DNA of 64,000 bases, taken from NCBI RefSeq assembly GCF_932294415.1, contig NC_065538.1, forward strand, positions 11,972,330 to 12,036,329, given 5' to 3'. Under the pieces are notes generated by a model. That model did not search any database. It was not told the DNA's origin and saw only the letters and a list, made by a program, of their open reading frames with translations. Numbering within the stretch: the stretch's first letter is position 1; the number at the start of each line of letters is the position of its first letter. Source of the stretch: Quercus robur (taxonomy: Eukaryota; Streptophyta; Magnoliopsida; Fagales; Fagaceae). A program made the translations under genes and the position numbers. Positions 58,190-64,000 of this stretch are shown here, in pieces.

Positions 58190-59845
58190 TCTTCCAATCT
58201 AATGGTTAGATTTCGGATTTGAATCTAGAGCATTATGGACATGTGTTGTTGTACCAACATATCAAGAAATTTTGATTGGTTACGCTCTTCTAATCCAACC
58301 ATTTGATTGAGCTCATAATTCATCAAAACCAATATTTTATCCCACTATTTCAATCCAATGGTCAAATTTGACTTTTGACTTTGGCATTTTAAAACTTGAA
58401 ACAGATAAAGGCATGAAAACCAAAAAAACCTTAAAACACTGGCCAATACTCAAAACCCACTTAAAACCTCCTTGATCAACCTAATTTTATCAAATCCAGT
58501 GGTCTTGGAACCAACTTTGAATTTAACCAAAGATTGACCAAGTTTAATAGACTTTAACGAAGTTTCATAAGATTTGATTACTCTGTTCTCACAATCTAAC
58601 CGTTTGATTGTCACTGTCATTTACAAAATCAAATATTTCACCACATTCTACTAATCCAACGGTCAAATTTTGGATCTCCATCTGGTTACATGATAGACAT
58701 GTATTGCTGTACCCACCCACCAGGAAACTTTGATGAACCCCATTGACACAATCTGACCATCCAAAATGGCTGAAATACGCCATTAACCTCATTGACACAA
58801 TCCCCACTCTTTCAATATAATGGTCAAACTTTGAATATGAGTTTGGCACATGATGGGTGCATGTCGTTATCTCATATATCGATAAAAACTACCAAATTAA
58901 TAACCAATAATAACTACTATAAAAAATTATGTATTTTATTTGGCAAAACCACCTCATTTGAAGAAGAAGAAAAAAAAAAAAAAAATTTTCCACTTGACAT
59001 CCCATTAACATTTTCTTGGTGTGTTGGTCATGTTCTCCTCATCCAACCATTTGATTGAGCTCAAAATTTGTCAAAACCAATATTTTATCCTACTCTTTCA
59101 ATCCAATAGTCAAATTTTAAATTTAGATGGATGTGTGTTGTTTCTACCTATAATGAAACTTCAATAACTAAAAATATCCAATACTCTACTAATTAAGAGA
59201 GTTATACACTACATAAATATTACTAAGAATCAAGAAAATGATATGCAAAATACAACCAAAAACCTATAAAATGACCTTGAATGGATTTGCATATGACTTT
59301 TGACTTTACCATTTTAAAACTTGAAACTGATAAAATCATGAAAACCAAGAAAACCTTAAAACATTGACCAATACCCAAAACACATTGAAAACCTCCCTAC
59401 TCAACATAATTTGATCCTATCGAGTGATCATAGACCTAACTTCGATGGTTGATCATGTTTGACCAAATATTGACCAAGTTTTGTAAACTTTGACTACTCG
59501 TTTTTCACAATCTGTCCGTCTAACTGATGTCATACTTCACCAACACCAATATCTCACCATATTCTTCCAATCCAATGGTTGGATTTTGGATTTGAGTCTA
59601 GAGCATTATGGACATGTGTTGTTGTACCAACACACCAAGAAATTATGATTGGACATGTTCTCCTAATTTAACCGTTTGATTGAGCTCAAAATTCATCAAA
59701 ACCAATATTTTATCATACTTTATCAATCCAATGGTCAAATTTTAAATCTGACTATGGCACAAGATGGATGCGTGTCATATCTGCCTATAATGAAACTTCA
59801 ATCACTAAAAATATCCAATACACTGAAAAAACATGAAAACCAAGA
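58190..59845. repeat. Degenerate long direct repeats
   Basis: Blocks recur in order with variable spacing: GAGCATTATGGACATGTGTTG (58229 and 59601), TTTGATTGAGCTCA (58302, 59050, 59675), CATCAAAACCAATATTTTATC (58322, 59068 as GTCAAAACC, 59694), AATCCAATGGTCAAATTT (58353, 59101 diverged, 59726), and GACTTTGGCATTTTAAAACT with ACTTTACCATTTTAAAACT (58378, 59302). Periods are about 625-920 bp. Non-coding, resembling a decayed satellite-like or element-internal array. Confidence 0.6.
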
Positions 59846-60540
59846 AAATCTTAAAATACTGATCAATACCCATTTCGTCCCTACATTTTGGGTCAATTCC
59901 CATTTTGGTCCCAAAATTGATTTCATTGCAAATTTCATCCCTAAAAAAAGAAAATCGTTTTTAAAATGGTCCATGTCGTCAACCCACTGATGGAAACCTC
60001 TTACGTGGCAGACGGAGTGCTCTGCTTGCTGACATGGCGCTGATGTAACATTGACGTGACTATTAAAATATGATTAAAAAATTATTTGGCATTTTTTAAA
60101 TGACACGTCAGTATTTTAATTAATAAAAAATTAAAACAAAAAAAATTTAATTCCTCAATTTTAAAAAATAAAAAAACAAACAAAAATTTTACTTTTTTAG
60201 TTTTAAACAATTTTTTTATTAATCTAATTAAATTAATTAGAAAATTCAAAAAAAAATTTACCATTAGACCATTTTAGTAGTAATAAGTGTATTTACCCTT
60301 TTTTCTTTTAAGTGTGTTAGTCAAAAGTGTATATACTTTAAAAATCATCAAACCATTTTTTTTTATTATCATTAGAACATTTTAAACCTATATAAATTAT
60401 TAAAGGTTTTAAAGAAGTTATAAGTACATATTTCAACTACTATGTAATCTTTAAGCTCAAATAATAATAATAACAAGAATAATAATAAGAAGAAGAAGTA
60501 TCAGTTCAATCTTTATAAAATATAATAAGAGTAATAATAT
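59846..60540. other. No gene; dispersed repeat fragment
   Basis: 59875-60060 (CATTTCGTCCCTACATTTTG, ACGTGGCAGACGGAGTGC, TGACATGGCGCTGATG) resembles a common plant dispersed repeat of unknown class, also hinted at near 30850. The rest is AT-rich with AAT repeats. Confidence 0.35.
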
Positions 60541-60550
60541 GAAAAAAAAA

Positions 60551-60775
60551 ATGCAAAATAATTTTATTAAAAGAATAACCAAATACATGTAAAGGAGTGT
60601 CCAAGGCTTTCATAGACTTAACAGCTAGCCTAGCCCGTGGACAAGATTTGTTTTTATTTTTTAATTGAAAATGCAGAATACTTTTATTAAAAGAATAACC
60701 AAATGCATGTAAAGGAGGGTCTAGGGCTCTCATAGACTTAATTAACAGCTAGCCTAGCTCGTGGACAAGATATTT
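60551..60775. repeat. 120-bp tandem duplication
   Basis: TTTTATTAAAAGAATAACCA, then ACAGCTAGCCTAGC and CGTGGACAAGAT, occur twice exactly 120 bp apart (60563 and 60683). Non-coding. Positions 60776-61329 show nothing recognisable. Confidence 0.75.
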
Positions 60776-61329
60776 ATCATTAAAAAATTCAACAAAAACC
60801 ACTAGTGGGTTCGTTGGTTAGCCATTAACATCTGATACTCATGCAGTAACGATGTTAATATTAGTAGTTGGAATAGTGGAAGAAGGTTAAGGCTTGAACA
60901 TTCATTTTTATTGTTAGTCACGTGGGGCTCAAAAAAACAAAACCAAAAAAAAAAAAAAAAAAATCAAATTTTAACACACAAGTGACAAAATAGAGGAGTA
61001 TGTGGGCTGGCAAAAGCAGAACAAATAAAAAATTTAAAACAAAGCACATAGCATTTAAGGAAGAGTAAAGATGCTGACAAATAGTCACATAAATTACCTG
61101 TACAACACACAAATAAAAAAAGGAAAGGCAGACTGGCAGCAGGACTGAAACCCACCAGAAGAAAAAATCAAAAAGAGAAGAAGAGAAGAAGGGTCCAAAG
61201 TAGGAATTGACTCAAAATGTAGCGATGAAAAGTGCATTTTTTCCTTTAAAAAAATTACCAATGTTGACGGTGTAGGTCCATCACAAATATTATTTATTGG
61301 GAGGGATCCAATTCCATTACTAATACATT

Positions 61330-61875
61330 CTTTCTTTTAAAGCAAATCCATAATTGTCAAAATCTAAAAAGTGCATAATGCAATAAAAAATATTAAAATG
61401 CCTACAAAATAGAATAAAAAATATTAAAACGTCTCATTGAAACCTATAATATCCTTCACCAAACTTGAAAACTTAAAGATTGGAAGATCAATCATCATCT
61501 GAGTTAGTATTCTCCTTCTGAGAGCCATCTAAGTCATCTTCCTCCTTGAAGTCATCTTCTGTGTTTTCGTCCATGTTTTGATTTCCTCCTCCAACATTGG
61601 TCTGCAATATTTTGATTAAACTAAATAAGTATACAAAAAAAATATTACTATGCAAATTATATTTACAATTTACAATACATAAGACATACTAATTTAAATA
61701 ACATAATTTTAATCTAAATTTAGCGATCCTAATAATTGAAATCTATAATGAGCAACTTTACAAGTTATTTCAACAACCTCAAGAAAATAGCAAAAAATAT
61801 TATGTTGATAATACTAAAAAATATATAAATATACCTACGTAGTAGGTTCTTGCATAGAGTTAAAGCCCATCTACT
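61330..61875 (-). mobile_element. CACTA copy 2, 3' end of the second protein
   Basis: Closely repeats 54060-54360 and 54690-54830 of CACTA copy 1, including the acidic tail exon and the final GGGCTTTAA(T/C)TCTATGCAAG block, with a deletion between them. It joins directly to the transposase reading frame at about 61876, so the intermediate exons are missing and this copy is internally deleted. Confidence 0.65.
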
Positions 61876-63990
61876 CTAGTTCATCTCATCATCTTCTTCA
61901 TTTGCTTCGGCCACATGTGTATTGAATCTTTGAACCTCTTCTTCTTGATAAGGCTCTTCTTCATTTGCGGGCATGTCATAAAGATTTCTTGGCTTGGTCT
62001 CAATCACAACGCTCCATGCTAGATCTTTTATACAATTTACATAGTAAACTTCTATTGCTTGACACACTAACACAAATGGCTCTTGTGTGTTTAGCTTACT
62101 GTTCTATTAATACTAGTGATCCCATGATGATCTAGCTTATAACCAATTCCTTCTTGAGCTACATCATACCAATCACATTTAAACAAAACAACAGAATTCC
62201 CCTTTGTGTAACGGAGTTCGATGATGTCTGTTATCAATCCATAATAAAACATATTTTGATATTCCCCTCTCACCATAAGAGCATTTGCAACAGTGGAGCT
62301 AAAAAGCTATAATGCTATTTTAGCTCCACCAATATACCAAAAAATGCTTGCAGCAGTGAAGGCAAAGCTAAAATTTTTAGCTGATTTGCTACAGTGCACA
62401 TCTATATATAGATGTGCACTGTAGCACACATCTAAAAAAAAAAATTAATTTTTTAATCCAACTCCTATTAAAATAATAAAACCCACTTTATTTTTCTTCA
62501 TTCTTTTATTCTATCTCCATCCATCATCTTAGTTCTCTCAGGAGCTCTCATCTTAGTTCTCTCGAGCTCTCATCTCTCTCACTCATCAAGCTCTCATCTC
62601 ACTCATCAAGCTCTCCACGCCGTCGCCGTCCCAGCCATCCCAGCCCACGCCGTCACCGTCCTAGCCGTCGCCATCCTAGCCGTTCCAGCCCACGCCGTCG
62701 CCGTCCCACGCTGTCGTCGTTTAAATTCTGCAGATTGAAAGACCTTTCACCAAAAACAATATCAAATACTGGAGGACTTCATCAAATGCCTGGTCTGCGT
62801 GACAATGGACTTGCAGCTGTAGCATGGGATTCTTTTCAATGCTTCTGGGTTGTCTTTTGGTAATTGGCTTGTATAACTTCTCGGCCGTTTAACGTCTATT
62901 TCAAAATATTTTATTGATTAATTTGTAAATATTTATAAATTTAATTGTGTTTATTTCAGTTTAAACCTGTAGAATACATGGAAATGAGGCCAAACATATG
63001 GCGAATCAAATTGTGAGATGGCTTGGTGCGCGTGGCCCATAAAGCCCAGTAAGAAATTATAGAGACAGGTGGCAGAGCAAATTGACAGCCAGACTAACTT
63101 CTCTTGTAAATCTGAGCTATAGTCGTCAAATTTCTAAATTTTTCTGGGCAATCTTGATCACATGCATTTTGTGCACAATATAGTGTTATTATTATAGTCT
63201 CTGCTGTTTTCTTCAAAAGCAATCATGTCAGATATTTCATATTTTACATACTACGAACTTACAATGAGCTGGTCCATATATTTCTCACTAATAAATTATC
63301 ATTTGTCTCAAAAGTTTAAGGTGAATTTAATTATTTTGCTATCATTATAAATTCACAATGAATTAAAATGGCCAAGATTTGAATTTAATGGAGTGGACAT
63401 ACTTTCAGAATAGAGAAATTCAATGAACAACCAAACCAATCTTTTGTTTGGTTAGAAAACTTGGGTCGGCAAGAACTCGGCGGCGGCGGCGGAAGAGTCG
63501 GTGGCGGTGGCGGTAAAAGAGTCGTCAGTGGCGGCGGCAGCGGTGACGGTGGCAGCGGTGGCGGTGGCGGCAACGGCGGTGGCGGTTAAAGGTGGTTGTG
63601 ATTGTTGTTTATTGTATAGGATATATTATTTTATTGTAGTGGATATATTATTTTATTATAATGGATATATTATTTTATTGTGATGTTTATATTATTTTAT
63701 TGTGTTAAAAGCTAAAATAGATCCACTGCTGCAGCATGTATGTAGGTAAAATAGATAAAGTAACTTTTGGTGGAGCTAAAAAGCTAAATTTTTAGCTCCA
63801 CTGCTGTGGATGCTCTAACACCACTATTTTGTGTTTTTTTACCATCATCACGTTGTTTAGTACGGAACCTAAACCCATTGACATTGTAACAAGGGTAGTG
63901 TGTAGCTCGTTTATCTAGACCCCAAGCCAATGATTGCACATGCTCGTCAACTTGCTTGTTTCCATCATTATAAAGTTTTGTGATCTACAA
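61876..63990 (-). pseudogene. CACTA transposase C-terminal part (DUF4216 type), interrupted
   Basis: Minus strand. 63984-63819 encodes EHVQSLAWG, THYPCYNVNGFRF and KTQNSGV. 62276-62091 continues with MVRGEYQNMFYYGLITDIIE, VVLFKCDWYDV and HHGITSINR, the DUF4216 block of CACTA TPases. After a one-base frame change near 62095, PFVLVCQAIEVYYVN and VIETKPRNLYDMP follow, and an acidic tail ends at 61876. A Harbinger-like element (62279-63815) sits between QNSGV and MVRGE. The catalytic core would lie beyond the window, upstream on the minus strand. It cuts and joins CACTA DNA in the family. This copy is dead unless the insert is removed, and the frameshift would remain. Confidence 0.75.
62279..63815. 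mobile_element. GAGCAT-ended (PIF/Harbinger-like) element in the CACTA gene
   Basis: Ends GAGCATTTGCAACAGTGGAG and CTCCACTGCTGTGGATGCTC form an inverted repeat extending into AGCTAAAAA. TAA flanks it on both sides (62276-62278 and 63816-63818), as in PIF/Harbinger insertions. 1537 bp with no transposase. The interior includes CCGTCGCC-type repeats (62620-62715), a more complex segment (62725-63150) that may be captured host sequence, and a GGCGGTGGC array (63479-63590). Confidence 0.75.
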
Positions 63991-64000
63991 AGATATATAA

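Noticed and set aside
63385..63683. Pro-rich and Ala/Val-rich frames on opposite strands
   Set aside because: Both come from a GGCGGTGGC trinucleotide array inside the Harbinger-like element.
1..64000. CRISPR array or bacterial-type operon
   Set aside because: Tandem repeats here have no regular spacer structure, and the genes have introns and plant families. The window is eukaryotic.

Overview
This is plant nuclear DNA. It is AT-rich, intron-containing and dominated by plant transposable elements: Ty1/copia and Ty3/gypsy LTR elements, CACTA, hAT, Mutator-like, PIF/Harbinger-like, LINE and tRNA-derived SINEs. An intact TIR-NBS-LRR (TNL) gene makes it a dicot, because this class is essentially absent from grasses. 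The SINE and LTR sequences remind me of woody Fagales (oak/chestnut type), but that is an impression from memory, not a measurement.

Layout. 1-1072: remains of a copia element, ending in a chimeric join. 1073-11150: two related gag-only LTR elements (A and B), A split by a 3.6-kb LTR-like insertion with an ATTAT target duplication. 13990-15290: decayed minus-strand LINE. 15560-16750: degenerate tandem copies of the last exon of a TNL gene. 16748-21633 (minus): the one convincing intact host gene, a five-exon TNL of 1433 codons with all TIR, NB-ARC and LRR motifs and a C-terminal C-JID-like domain. 23241-27900: a short tandem duplication, a 2.1-kb Mutator-like element, a SINE, a solo LTR and a Harbinger-like element. 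29570-29948: a small secreted cysteine-rich peptide gene with a probable frameshift. 30143-35893: hAT, Mutator-like and MITE insertions, some nested. 36911-43431: a decayed gypsy element whose polypurine tract is split by a copia-type solo LTR. 44498-44881 (minus): one exon of a MutY-type DNA glycosylase, frameshifted. 46397-47546 (minus): a NO VEIN-like 5' gene fragment with a nonsense codon. 48459-49215: a diverged second copy of the 23.5-26.9 kb region. 50850-52453: TRIM-like repeats and a clean hAT element. 53119-56391 and 61330-64000: two CACTA copies, the second interrupted by a Harbinger-like element that inserted exactly inside the transposase coding sequence.

Only the TNL gene looks capable of making a full protein. 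It would act as an intracellular immune receptor whose TIR domain keeps its catalytic-type glutamate. The other genic sequences are fragments, and the rest records successive insertions. Several insertions can be ordered relative to each other because paralogous or tandem copies inside this window preserve the empty sites. Exon boundaries were placed by eye from GT/AG sites and reading phase. No alignment or database search was run.
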